A DNA stretch of 64,000 nt from the NCBI GenBank assembly GCA_006538405.1, contig BJKQ01000026.1, positions 62,001 to 126,000 of the forward strand, in the 5' to 3' direction. Shown piece after piece: positions 36,241 to 47,577 of the stretch. The notes below the pieces were generated by a model, which saw only the letters and a program-made list of their open reading frames with translations, was not told the DNA's origin and did not search any database. The position numbers and the translations under genes were made by a program. Position 1 is the stretch's first letter, and each line of letters opens with the position of its first letter. The stretch is from Hansfordia pulvinata (Eukaryota > Ascomycota > Sordariomycetes > Xylariales).

Positions 36241-36599
36241 TGACGCGACACTGACCGCGAACAGTGCATCATCTCGCACGCGGGGCTCTTTATGTCAGCC
36301 TGGCTCTCAGTCTACACTCAGGCTGGATCCGGTTCAGCTTCCCAAACTACCCTTATGGTTATCTTGCCCCAGCTTGGACTCCTTTCAAACCCGTCATGCC
36401 GCCAGCGTTTAGCTCGGCTTCGGGTTAAGTCCAGGTCATATTTCGTTCGCCGAGCGGGGTATTGCAGGCGTGGCCCTGCAAAGGCCTTTCTCTCAGCTCC
36501 GCCGACCGCCTGTCCTTGCGTCCTGTCCACCATGCTGATCCTCGCCTCTTACTACACTATTGCCAATCTCCTCGTCCGCCGTTTCTATTGCCGCGGTTT

Positions 36600-37700
36600 C
36601 ATTTAGAAGGACAAGGTTCGGGACGCTGCTGCCAAGTCTAAGGCAACGCCAATTGGCGCCCAGACGAGCGCACTCGGCTTCCATCCAGTGTTATCCAGCT
36701 TGACGCCGCTGAATGACAAGGTAATGACTGGTCGCATCTCACCCCAACCCTGCTCGCTGTGCCTAACCTAGAAGACGTTATTCAGGATTAAAAGTTCGCT
36801 ATCGCGGCATTAGAAGACCTGGCCGAGACCTAAAGGGAGGACTTGCAGTCGGTTACCGACCAAATCGATGATATTAAGGCCTAAGGAGACCAGACCCAGT
36901 CCCTGGCTGACCAGGTCGCCGATATTCAAAGCACCTTGGGGTCCAGCCCTAACCAGCGCAAGCAAGGCAAAACGGTTTCAGGCCTTCGAAGTCATCTCAT
37001 TAATCACCCTGCCCGCCTAGATAAGCTTGTCTGCTTTTCCGACGGTCTCATCTTGACCAAGAGCCTGGCGCAACGGCAGCGGGACCATCCACGGCAGCGG
37101 CGACTTTAGAGGCTCCCCAGGTTCAGTCCTCCACAATCATCAAGAGGCCCCTACACAAACCCCAACGCCCGTCATGCAAGATCCTGCACCTATTCGTCCC
37201 CCAAAACCTCCGCCTCCTTAATACGAAACTCTCCCAGTCACACAGTTGCTGGCCTTCGGACAACCTTTGCAATCTACCGACAAGGTCCCGACGACAACCA
37301 CGACCCCAGAAACCCGCTGGCGACTACGGCGCAGCTGGGCATCGCCGCCCTGGAACCCCGCCTACCAACAAAGCCCCCTCGTCCCTCAAAATCTCTCTGT
37401 CAGTCCATCAAGTCCGCGCCCCCGCGTCAGCCCACCCGGTCTGTTACGCCTCAGCCCATCTTCGGCGCTGCTGGCAACATCCCCTTCAGCAGCAGGGATC
37501 TTATCCGAGTTTCTTCATCCCCGCCGCCCTCGCTCACGGTCGGCAGACTTTCGGAACTCTGGTTTGGTTCTGGTGGTCTCCGTCGCTAGCCTCTGACTGG
37601 GTAAGGTTAGCATGAAATACTCGGGTGACGAAGCCAGCGATCCGCAGGATAATTTCCTGCAATCTCTGAGGCCTAATTCCGGCTGGCGGTGCGCAGTGCT
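36600..37700 (+). pseudogene. Gag-like relic with RIP-type stops
   Basis: One frame runs from about 36675 to 37107 with stops at 36789, 36831 and 36882, all TAA in Gln context (CAA to TAA). It encodes an acidic, Gln/Asp-rich coiled-coil-like segment (for example DLQSVTDQIDDIKA before a stop and SLADQVADIQSTLG after it). After TAG at 37107 the same frame continues Pro/Ser-rich to about 37595. A +1 frame then reads MKYSGDEASDPQDNFLQSL from 37612, resembling the start of a retrotransposon Gag capsid region. No zinc knuckle, protease or reverse transcriptase was found downstream. The assignment to Gag is by general character only. Confidence 0.4.
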
Positions 37701-37773
37701 AGACTTTCAGTCTCGGTAGTGGATTTGGTGTCATCCACCATGATTACAAGCAAGATTTACGCTGACCGACTCC

Positions 37774-38586
37774 ATGCAGTATCCTCCCAATACTTTTCAA
37801 GACCACTCGTACACCAACTGGCCATCGGACATCGAACGGCCTATAAGCGGAATCTCTCCTACCAACACCGAGTTCAGTCCGCGTTATGCTCCTCCAGTAT
37901 CGACGCCTCCCTAAGGTCGAGCTTGTCCTCTTGCGCTGCCGAAGAAGACGGCGCGCTGTTCCGTTGGCCTTCGTCTTTGATCGATGCTATGGCTCTTCAC
38001 TTTGAAGCGGTGTGCCTCGTTGCCAGTCACAATCCCGATACTCTTCATTGCGTGTGGTGCGGTGACAGAACAAGGTCAGTCAAGCTCATTATATCGCTCA
38101 ACTCATCATGGCTCAGATTCATCATGGCGATGCATCATGGCTGCGCTACACATTGTCCTAACTTTGCTTAATGGTATAGCCGTTCATCGTTAACGATATA
38201 GCCGTTCATCTATGCAGCCGACCTCTGAATATCGGCCTGATCATTCGTTGGTCGCTGCTTACATGGTTCAAGTCCTTCCTTCCACGTACATCCTAAATCA
38301 AATGCTAACACCCCAACACAGGCTGGGATTTTATAGCGTTTTTTACTGAAAACACCAGAAAAGCCCCTCCTACCGGGCGGCTGTTCCAACCAGCGTCGTC
38401 CACGTCTTTCTTCCTCAGGCCGCATTGTTATCTCCAGCTTACTGACCGTGCTACATCTCTCCAGACCTCACTCCCGTACCAATCACCAGCGGCCGCCTCT
38501 CCTGATTTTGATCCCTCGCTCCCTCTGAGCCCGAGTGCCAGCCTAGGCTCTCAACCGCCCCCGAAACCCCGCAGACCCCGCCCATG
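37774..38586 (+). pseudogene. Possible spliced gene relic, Pro/Ser-rich
   Basis: From ATG at 37774 the frame reads MQYPPNTFQDHSYTNWPSD and stays proline-rich until a stop at about 37909. Farther on, a frame near 38380-38586 reads SLPYQSPAAASPDFDPSLPL and ends at a stop in a Pro/Arg tail. Between them lies an intron-like interval: donor GTCAGT at about 38073, branch-like ctaac at about 38159, and acceptors TATAG near 38180 and ATGCAG near 38218. The reading frame from 37909 to 38072 is unclear. It could be a real gene with unusual introns, or a relic. No domain was recognised. Confidence 0.3.
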
Positions 38587-40951
38587 AATTGCGCCCGTGC
38601 TTGCCTTCGGCGGCCTATTTTTCCATTCGCTTTCTTCAGGATACAAGACCAACAGAGACTGGGCGCCGCAAGATGAGGAGACTCAGGTTCTTTCCCAGAT
38701 AGTGCGTTGCTCCAGTTGGTGTTCACCGGGTGCGGGTAGGGCTGGATCAAGGGGACCGCCATGGGTGACTTCGACTCGACAAGAGCGTACAATGGCTGCC
38801 CTACTGACCTATTAAGTCTTACCACCAACCTTTAGACTGCCGTTGATCGAACCGACGCCCTAAAGAAGACCAACAAGGCTGCGAAGGAAAGCGCTGAGAA
38901 GCAGAAGGCTTTCAAGAACCAAGAGGAGGAAGACGCTCAGAAAGAAACCCGTTCGCCATACCAGCTGGCGCGTCATCCACCGGAGGTGCCCCGAGTACGC
39001 CCGCTGGCAAAGGCAAAGGCAAGGCCAAGGATGAGTCTAGCGGCAACACCGGCCTAGGTGCTCCTACTAAGCCCTCCAACCTATACTGAGTCTTCAGCAC
39101 GTCGAGCCTGCTTGCATGACAGCTCAAGCCTCAACACGTTCAGTCGACGCATGCTCACCATAAAAAACGGTGCTTTTGCTACAGTTGACAAAGGTGGTAA
39201 CCCTTCCCCTTCTCCATATCGGCATAATGGTTGTTGATAGCGACCTGCTAATTGTTGAAGTGCGAGGTAGACACCGGCGACTGGGAAAATCGCTCCGACA
39301 CGACCCAACGGATGTAGCGACGCGGAACAGCAGAAGGTGCCGCCACCAGCTCGAGGGTCATCTTAGAAAGGAGCTCCAAGGCGCGGCGGTCAGATAAGGA
39401 TAAGCATCCGAACAAGCAGCTTCACTGACGAGGGTGCGGCGCTGTATCTTCGCATCGGCTGACTCCTCGCTCAGCAAAGGGGGCAGGCTCACCTTTATCC
39501 GTGTCAGAATTGCTTAACATGAACACTCTAAGGCAAGGGGGCACTGCGAGAAGCCATGTAAGCTTGCTCTTGCACCTGTGCAGGGCCATATTGTAAGACG
39601 AACGAGTTGAAGTTGGAAGACGGGTTATAACGGGATATCCGCTGATATTGCCATGCACCCATTTGCCCTGAGTATAGAGGTAACGCTCATCTATGAGCGT
39701 CACAGTGCGGACCTTGTCATCGACAATCGGAAGACGAGCGACTGAAGGGTGTGGAGCTGGATCAAGGTTCTGGGCTTTACTGGGCTTTGCTGCTCCCGTT
39801 CGGCTCCTCCTTCGCAAGGACGGCCCCTCCACCAACACGGGCGTCTGCGGGCACGACGCCGGCTGCCAACTGGTCTTCAGCGAGTCCGGCTTCACCAAGT
39901 GGCCAATGCTCTTTACCAACGCTCTTGCTTACCAGAATCCCCCTCCTGCGCTTATATCACTGGCCCGTCATCCGGACCTCGGTCTTCAAAGCGCCCTACG
40001 TTGCAGTTTCCAACTTGGGCACCGAGCCATCCCGGCATTGAGCCACCCAAGCACCGGGCCGCAAGTCGGCTGGCAGCCCGTCAGGGAGAACCACTGCATC
40101 ACCGCCGCCTCGATTCTGCCATAAGCCACTGCTCCGGCCTGACACGCGACACGACGCCTCCCTGACACACACGGCCGAGGCCGGCGGCTCGCTTCGAGCC
40201 TTTTTTTCCTCGTTCAAGTACGTCGTTTCTCACAGCCAATCTGCGCGTAAGACACTGACCGCACACCCCTTTGCCCCGCCGGCGTATCTCCGCGAATACC
40301 TGCTGCTGCTCTAGCGGACCCAGCAATTTTGCTAAGCGGCGTGTGGGCACACTCGCGGCCGGCACTCGAGCACGAAGCGACGTGACAGCGCTCACCGTTG
40401 CCGCGCTCCCGGGTTTCTGCGACACATTTACGGAGTTCCTGCGCCGCATGACCGAGTACATACGCCGCGTGCGCCGCACAAGCCGACCACAAGCCTGTAT
40501 CAAGTATTCCAAAGTCAGCCAAGGAAGAAGGGAGCTCAACTTACGGCACTCGGGGAGCGGCTCAAGCGAGCGCGGGTCCTGCGTGTAGAAAAAGTAGAGT
40601 TCTGCTCACAGCCACTTTCCTCCCCACAGACCTCTTCTTAAGGTATGTCAACGCAGCTCAATCCAAATGCATCACATGCATAAGCGCTTCAGGTACCATC
40701 ATTTCACGTCACCTTACTGTCATGTTTCCACGTAGTGCCTTGCTATCGGCAGCCTTGCTTTAAGCAGACCTTTTTATTAAAATCATCGACGCCCGATCTC
40801 ACCGGTTAAGGAATATCCAAGTCGGTGCCAATCCTCATCTTTGAAAGGTCCAGTGTTCGACTTGACTCGTGCTACACAATAACGTGAACGTTGATACACT
40901 GATTCCAAGACAGCATCAAGATAACGCATCTGCGCAGAGGTGCTTTAGCCT
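38587..40951. other. GC-balanced DNA without a recognisable intact gene
   Basis: A plus-strand frame near 38845-38955 is Lys/Glu/Ala-rich (KESAEKQKAFKNQEEEDAQK), and a neighbouring frame continues Gly/Lys/Ser-rich to about 39055. This could be the C-terminal part of a decayed protein. Longer minus-strand frames (39422-39919, 40099-40539) show no domain and overlap equally long frames. Confidence 0.4.
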
Positions 40952-41155
40952 ATGCCTCAATATGTGCGCCTCCGCCATGCGCGTCTTCTCCAGCCCCAAG
41001 AGCGGCCCCAGTTCCGTGACTGGAGACATGAGGCGGCCATGCTAAGCATCTTCGACGACCGCCATATCGGCCTTTTCAACCACCACCATGCCGGCATCTT
41101 CTACCACTGCCATGTCGGCATCTTCGATCGCCGTATCGAGCAGTTCCGCAAATGA
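40952..41155 (+). CDS. Small ORF with four 24-bp (eight-residue) repeats
   Basis: 67 codons, no known family. Residues 32-63 consist of four consecutive octapeptides, GIFDDRHI-like, GLFNHHHA, GIFYHCHV and GIFDRRIE, encoded by 24-bp direct repeats at 41045-41140 that end 15 bases before the stop. The repeats differ mostly at the second to eighth positions while G-[IL]-F stays fixed in three units. It is His-rich. No promoter or partner gene is evident. It could be the remaining piece of a larger repetitive protein, or a chance open frame over a minisatellite. Confidence 0.25.
   Translation: MPQYVRLRHARLLQPQERPQFRDWRHEAAMLSIFDDRHIGLFNHHHAGIFYHCHVGIFDRRIEQFRK
41045..41140 (+). repeat. 24-bp tandem repeat, 4 copies
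   Basis: Units start at 41045, 41069, 41093 and 41117, with ggcatcttc at the head and ccat near the end. Confidence 0.9.
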
Positions 41156-42103
41156 GGCGCCGTTGGTGTCGGTAAGCAGAGGCAGGTTATTCATTCCCGC
41201 TGCCAATGCGTTGCCCGCCCGGTGGCTGAGGATCTAACGAAGAAGTAAGCGAAGGTAAGTTGCTTGTTTCTTATTCACCTCTTCTCAGCGCGTCTAACTC
41301 ATATAGAGTGAACAAGTCCTCCTCTGGCGGGGATATCGCCATGCCCTATGAGTGAAAGCACCCACTGCATCCACAGCCTTATCGTCAGTCCGCTTCTTAT
41401 GCGAGTCCGCATACTCGTCACTGATTGCGAGACACTGGGAGCTGGCGTTCCCGTCCACAATAAACACAAGATACTTCACACGGTCACTCGGTTCCGCAGC
41501 CAAACCGGTGTTAGATCCAGATCTGGATTCTGGACAGGTTGTCCCGCCTTGTCTTATGATCTTGGCAGATCGCTAGACGATAGCCGGCCGTGCTAACAAG
41601 AAGCGGCAGCATCACTCTTCTCCCTGCTCTTCTTGCCCCCTCCCTTGCCTCGCCACTGATGGGCGGTGGTGAGACGACCGCGCGCGGCGCGTGCATGTAG
41701 GGAAGCACGTCTCGTCCTCTTGTCGCCTTGAGGAGTCTCCGCCCCCAGGTCCTTTAGGGCCTGTCTCTTCCAGAAAGCTCGCCTGCTCCCAGAACCGGCA
41801 CCTGCTACAGCACAGAACCTCCAGCTAAAAGGGGGTCTGTCACCTGCGTCTCTGGGCAGAGCGAGACGCTTCCAGGTCTATCTAGCAGCAGGCTTCCCGT
41901 GGAAATCTGCAACGACCGCTGAACGAAGTACAGGCTCTACTGCGGTGTATCGTTCATTTTCGATGCTATCGAACTTACGACATTTCTCGAAACGCACTTG
42001 CTTGCAAGTTGATGTTCTAACTGGCCTCAAAGAGTCACGACGTTGATCGCTAATGCTCTTCAGCCGCCAGCAGTCTCCCATTATCACCACACGGCCTTTA
42101 TAA

Positions 42104-42165
42104 CACATGCGCTTGCCCGTTCAGCATGTGCGCTTGCCCGTCAAGCATATACGCTTGCCTATCTG
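42104..42165 (+). repeat. 21-bp tandem repeat, 3 copies
   Basis: The word cgcttgccc recurs at 21-bp steps, with catgtg/catat-like linkers. Confidence 0.85.
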
Positions 42166-43755
42166 TGTGGCCTGTTCTCGGTAGCGAGAACCCTCGAACG
42201 CATCCAGAAGGTACAGTATCATGTATGTACAGGGCTTAGCAAGCAGCACCCGCACCAGCACCGGCATCAGCAATAGCGCCAGCCATTGCGCCCGAATTCG
42301 CCGGCGCCCACTCTCGCCTACCAGCATCTGACCAACAGAAGACGCACACATCAGCAGCCACATTTACGGAACTGGCAGAACCAGGTAAGGTAAGAGCAAA
42401 CCCAGAAACAAGAATGGCTATAACCTCTGCTGACGCTATGGGAAGTGTAGTCTTCGGCCAATTAAAGAGGCTAAAGTGGTGGATTATAAGGCAAGGTGGC
42501 CCACGTGGGTGTCCAGACACGCGCAAGACGAGCCCATCAAACACTCGCCGGGACGCCGCTGTGGATGCTGTGCTTGCGTCGGGACCCGGCCTTGGTGGCT
42601 CCCGCGGCAGATCTCTGCCACATTAAGCGGCCGACTCAGCGCTAAGTCTACCTATAACGTACAGCTTGGATGAGATACGACAGCCAGTCACGACAAGAGT
42701 ACCAATCAGCGTTGTTTAGGATCGAACCTCACATATTACTCGTATTTCTGGCCATGCACGCCATCGTGCCTGAATGCTGGTCCGTGGTTGAGCTCCACGT
42801 AACGATGTTGTCGCTGCGGCCGAGAGCACCAGATACGCTTGGCACGATGTTTGCTAACGACACAGTCTCTTCAGGATCTGCTTTCTCGCCGCCCACACAT
42901 CGCCCGCGTCAGCAGCAATAGTGACATCGCCTCTCGCAACCTCCTATCGTTTGCCAAACCCCCCGCTAGCGCTGCCAATCATTGCATGCCAGTAGTCAGT
43001 CCGACCACCAGCGAAACACCCTGCCATTAGACTCTGCAATTCACAAATCTCCTTATGAAGCAGCTGGCACTCTGCCGCCGGCTCGGCTGTTGCAGCACTC
43101 GCTCGCCACCCATTTTCGTCCAAGTAACTGCCCGCCGTTGCAAGAGCGGAATTTCTCCGGCGCTCGCTTCCTTTCTACGGAGTAGTCGCTCATACTTCAA
43201 GGCCGTCTATCCGGTTTGCTAACCACTTGAACCTTTATCGAAGCCTTCCTGTACTTGCCTCCACCCGCTGCCGGCCCAGCCCGGACTGGATTGGGCTGGG
43301 TCCGACGAGACTGCACTGGCGATGAGCAGCGAAACGGGAGCTCTGGCGAGCAGCATCTCGTCCTACTCGATCATTACTAATGCATACTTACGAACAGCCG
43401 CCCTCTCTCCGCGGCCTTCAATCCCTTCCTCTTCCCCGACACGGCCGGCTCTTATCGTGTCTCGTTCTCCTATCTTGAAGTCGTCTTGAAGAGCCTTCGC
43501 CCTCAGGCAATTGTGCCCGTTGATACCCAAGTAGCTTAAGCACTGCTGGAGGCCTGGGATGTGCGGCGGGTGCTGCTGAACCCCGCGCCGGCCTTGCTGG
43601 TCATCTGTTGGCTCCGGTGTTCTTGGTGGCGGACATTGCAGACACGACGTAACCCACCTACACCGCTGGACACCGGCTCCTTCACGGCCCGGCGCCGTCT
43701 GTTGCGCCACCAAACCGGTTCGTCAGGGTCTGTCTCTCTCGGAACCGCCGCCCCT

Positions 43756-43775
43756 CCCCCCCCCCCCCCCCCCCC
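43756..43775 (+). repeat. C20 homopolymer
   Basis: Twenty uninterrupted C residues, preceded by CCCCT. The exact length in the genome may be affected by sequencing error. Confidence 0.9.
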
Positions 43776-44576
43776 GCCCGTGCAATCTTGCCAGTTATAA
43801 CCGAGTAGGGCGCATCTCCGCATATCGTGAAAATAAGACGAGTACGAACGAGTCAGTCTGGGGCGTTGGGGTGGCTGCCGCACTCGTCGCACCATGCGAT
43901 TAACGAGGTGTCCGCCGTGTCGCTGTTCCGAATAAACACCAACGCCGCCGTCTCGTCCTCCCAGACCCCCTCTCCGACCGTCCCGGCCCCGACCGCCCCG
44001 ACCACCCCGGCCGCCGCTGCATCCTCATCTTAGCCGGCCTCGACCGTCTCAACCGTCTCGACCTCGTGGTTCCCACACACGTAGTCGTTCTCTTTTCACG
44101 CCCCTCCCCGTGGACCCTCGCGACCTCGTCCTCCGCAACCCGCATGCACGTCGCACAGCCCCTCGCCTACCTATCGCCTTGCCTCCTTTCCCTGGCCGCC
44201 GCATTGTCTGAGCGCCGTCCCTCGACCCCGTCCTCGGCCGCGTGGCTCCCTGTGCCGCGGAGGGGTCCTCCTCCGCCCTGATACCCCCGCCCCCCTTGTC
44301 TTCCCTCCGCCCCACACATCAGCAGACAGCGAGTCCCGCAAGGCCCCTGTGACTCCGCTTAAGCCTCTCGCCCCTCCTGCACGCGCCCGGCGGGTACCAC
44401 GCCGCGCGACAACGCTCGGCCGTGGGCATCCCCTCGCCCCTCTTCGGCGGGAGCGGCAGCGGCAGCCGGAGCAACAGCGCGAAGCACCGCCTGGCCAAAA
44501 CGGCTGAGCAGCACGGCCGCCAGCCGTGAATGCTATTACGAGTAGCCGAGGAAGACAGATAAGAGCGTCCAGCCAG

Positions 44577-45095
44577 CTAGACAGTGTCTTTTGAAGTACA
44601 TGTAATATGAGTTATTATGCTCGTTCCAATCGCACGCACCCCTTGAAAGGATTGACAGCGCTGGGGTGGGGTAGAACGTCTTGCTCGTCTATGGGCGTAG
44701 CGCGTGGCTCGTGCCCCACGACACGCGCGGAACGAATCTTCGCGCGGAAGGAATCTCAATAAGCACCCATCACGCGTCCGAGAGTCCGAGTAGTAAGCTG
44801 GCAAACTCAAGTGACGCGAATTTGACCCGCTTACACGTACCCGCGAGTAGAACCCATCAGGGAGGCGGACGTCCATCGTGTTAAGACTGGCACCGCTGCT
44901 GCTCATGAAGGAGAGCGACAACGTGAAGGAGAACCTGCACATATCATCCTCAGCGCGGGCTCCTTCTCCCTTAGCAGCGGCGGCGGCCTCGTGTTCTTTA
45001 GAGCACGGCTCGACGCGAGCATATAAACGCGGAAATATCCGACACCTTGGTCTGCTATGATTTATGATCGCTCTATTTTCTTTATGCTTACCCAT
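44577..45095 (-). CDS. Hypothetical ORF, 172 residues
   Basis: Open for 172 codons on the minus strand, with an Ala/Glu-rich segment and many Arg and Ser residues. No domain, signal peptide or homologous family was recognised. Shorter frames overlap on the other strand. Probably a chance ORF in GC-balanced DNA. Confidence 0.12.
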   Translation of the reverse strand: MGKHKENRAIINHSRPRCRIFPRLYARVEPCSKEHEAAAAAKGEGARAEDDMCRFSFTLSLSFMSSSGASLNTMDVRLPDGFYSRVRVSGSNSRHLSLPAYYSDSRTRDGCLLRFLPREDSFRACRGARATRYAHRRARRSTPPQRCQSFQGVRAIGTSIITHITCTSKDTV

Positions 45096-45413
45096 GCGTC
45101 AGGTATTATAAACCTTAAGAGACTTATGCTTAACATTAAGTGGCTTTGTATGTCGTGTATAGCAATATAAGCCTAACAGTCATCTGCACCCTGCCACCAA
45201 CCTCACCCTCGTCCCTAATCGACTCCGCCTAGGCCACACCACACGCCGCGCGCTCCTTATCTTCTAGATTAACGAGCTGTTCGCCCTGGCCCGAGTCGCT
45301 TCTTCTCTTCTCGACTGTTCGCCGCCTGCCATTCGCCCGTCAGCCTCCGGCAAGCGACGCGGGGCAGACAGGCAGACCAGGAGCAGCAGCAGCAGGAGCA
45401 GGCTTCAAGCCCC

Positions 45414-45446
45414 ATGCGCGCGTGCGTGCGCGCGCGCGTGCGTGTG
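45414..45446 (+). repeat. Alternating CG/TG tract
   Basis: Almost uninterrupted alternation of purine and pyrimidine (mainly CG and TG steps), a sequence type that can adopt left-handed DNA. Confidence 0.85.
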
Positions 45447-45810
45447 GCCTACGATACAAGACAGGGACGCCCGGCTGAGGGAAGCAGCAATAGCAACAAC
45501 AGCAGCTCCCGGCTCCCCTTCCCTTAAGCTTCGGATTGTATCGTCGCCATGATACTGCCCATCCGTATGGTTCCAGTAAGCGGCGGTTGTCCAATGCGAA
45601 TGGGAAAGGACGTAGCAGCCAGCTGAGTATCATTCGTGGCGGCGAGCTGCTGCAGTGCCCGACTCTCCTCCTATGCACCATCCCCGAAAGCAAAAACTAC
45701 CCACCGTTGCATCTGCCGCGTAGGTCCTTTTCCTTAATCAGCCCATGATAAGGCTGTCGAGTGACCGCATCGATCATCACTGCCGGTCGTCCTTACAAGC
45801 GGTCCCTGCC

Positions 45811-45811
<1 letters not shown>

Positions 45812-45845
<34 letters not shown>
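45812..45845 (+). repeat. (GAC)n microsatellite
   Basis: Eleven GAC units. One plus-strand frame reads it as poly-Asp, but that frame is short and otherwise unremarkable. Confidence 0.95.
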
Positions 45846-45846
<1 letters not shown>

Positions 45847-46571
45847 AGGCTCAGCGTCGACGAAGCTGCCGCTCAGGGGCGGTCTGCAGCACACGTCCAC
45901 GGCTTGCTCGTGTCTTAGCTACTCGCTACGACTGCTAGGCGGTGACTTATATGAACCTCGTTTCAACGTAGGGTACAGCCCAGGGCAATATCCTGTGAAT
46001 GTACATCGGATCTGGTTGTGTTACTGTGTACTTTTATGTACTACGTGATGTCTTTGCCTTGGTGTTTGCTGGGCGAGCTTGGAATTGTCGGCTCGTACTA
46101 GGCGGCTATCTCATCGATTTCCTTTTAGGCGTCCGTCTCTGCTTCGTCTCCTCCACCTCTCTCCCCGTGTCATCACCCGTATGAGTAGCACCGGAGCCCT
46201 AGAGCGGCACACAGGAACACCGTTGGGGCTGCCATGCTCGCTAGCTGGTAACAAAGGAGGCAACAGACCTTTCGTTCCTAGCAAAGGCGGGGCGTCCATG
46301 TTATCCATCAACGTCGAATCAAAGGTCAACATGGAACGTGATGTAGGAGGAGCCTATACCTAACCGCGGTACTCACGTGTGGAAGAGAGCTTTAGTTGTA
46401 TCCAGAGCCGCTGCACGGTCCACCCCTCTTCCTCATTGTCGTGACTCGTCACCCTCCTTGTCTGCCTCGTCACCAGATCCTCGTTCAGCTCTTGCTGTAG
46501 AAGGTTGTGCACACGAAGTGGCCGAAAGAGGGGCTCGCAGCCCGGATAAGGGGTAAAGGCGACCGGGGACT

Positions 46572-46982
46572 TTGTCTGAGTCAGTAGCCATGGAAACGGA
46601 AGGAGAGGCACCGAAGAGCCCAGAGAAATCATCTGCCGCAGCCACCATCTGCAGCAATTTCGGCGGCGGCGGAGGAACCTTCTCCCCTCCGTCCTTAACG
46701 ACCAGGCGGGCTCACTCGATCAGCGACGTCACTTACGTGAGCACTAATAAGACGTCGGTCGCGTGCCGGCCGGTCGACCCCGCCGGCCTCCCGTATGCCG
46801 TTCACCCGTATCTCCCACGTCCGCGACCCTCGCCCACCCACGCGAAGGCCACCTCGGCGGCGGCTCGATTTCGGACAACTGCGTCGGCGGATGGAACACG
46901 ACCGCGTGCGCTGCCGGCCCAGCCGATCGGAAGAACGAGTTACGAACTCACCTCTGTGAAGAACGTCTTAACCGCCTCATGA
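46572..46982 (+). CDS. Hypothetical ORF, 136 residues
   Basis: Open for 136 codons, starting at ATG with an acidic N-terminus (METEGEAPKSPEKSSAA) and then a Gly run and Pro/Thr-rich sequence. It looks like disordered protein. A second frame of similar length overlaps its 3' half, so coding is uncertain. No family recognised. Confidence 0.15.
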   Translation: MSESVAMETEGEAPKSPEKSSAAATICSNFGGGGGTFSPPSLTTRRAHSISDVTYVSTNKTSVACRPVDPAGLPYAVHPYLPRPRPSPTHAKATSAAARFRTTASADGTRPRALPAQPIGRTSYELTSVKNVLTAS

Positions 46983-47480
46983 TCGGGTCCAGGGGCGCGA
47001 TATCAGAGACGAGGAGCTCGTCGTCGCTGGCGCTGATTGCGTTGAGGTCTGGAACACGATGCCAACCTAGCTGGTTATGTCGACGGGGGGACGCGACCCA
47101 GACCCGGGCTATACCACCCACTTAAGGAGTTCGACGGCCATTCGCGAACCCCTTGTCATGGACGAAGCCGGCGAATCAGCTCTGAATTTTCAGATAGCAG
47201 ATCCAACAAACTCGCTCTTTCTGGTGCGCGTCAGGTGTCTGCCGCAATCGTCGCATTACGTACTTAGCAGGGTATCCATCATCACGGCAACTGCCACGTC
47301 AAGCTCGTGCGCCCTGCTGCTCTTGCCGCCGTCGCCATCGCCCTTTTCTCCTGTCCTTCCTCCGACTGCAACCCTCAGCCCGCTCTTCTCCGTCATGCCA
47401 CCTTACACCCCGGCAGCGCCTTGCAGACATACCTGCTCATCAGAACGGGCGGTCTGCTCAAAGCCCTGCTGCGCCCAAAC

Positions 47481-47577
47481 TTAGGTTCAATGATCCTAAC
47501 TGCAGATACTTAGGACAAGTGAACCTAACTGAACCTCACTGCAGGTACTTAGGATAAGTGATCCTAACTGCAGGTAC
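47481..47577 (+). repeat. Palindromic 30-bp repeat array E (3 units)
   Basis: Units start at 47481, 47510 and 47549 with arms TTAGG...CCTAA (for example ttaggataagtgatcctaa) and a ctgcag linker not seen in the other arrays. The middle unit carries a 10-bp extra piece, gaacctcact. Confidence 0.75.

Larger units (their letters stand above)
41156..44576. other. GC-balanced DNA without a recognisable gene
   Basis: Short overlapping frames only. It contains the 21-bp repeat at 42104 and the C20 tract at 43756. The stretch 43950-44520 is very GC-rich, with Pro/Arg-rich frames in several phases and no domain. Confidence 0.45.
45096..46571. other. GC-balanced DNA with simple repeats, no recognisable gene
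   Basis: Contains scattered AGC/CAG-like words at about 45382-45510, an alternating purine-pyrimidine tract and a (GAC)n tract, listed separately. No gene is supported. Confidence 0.45.

Noticed and set aside
29782..47577. The TTAGGA arrays as interstitial telomere repeats
   Set aside because: True TTAGGG tandem repeats are absent. Units are 30 bp long and palindromic, unlike a simple six-base telomere tract.
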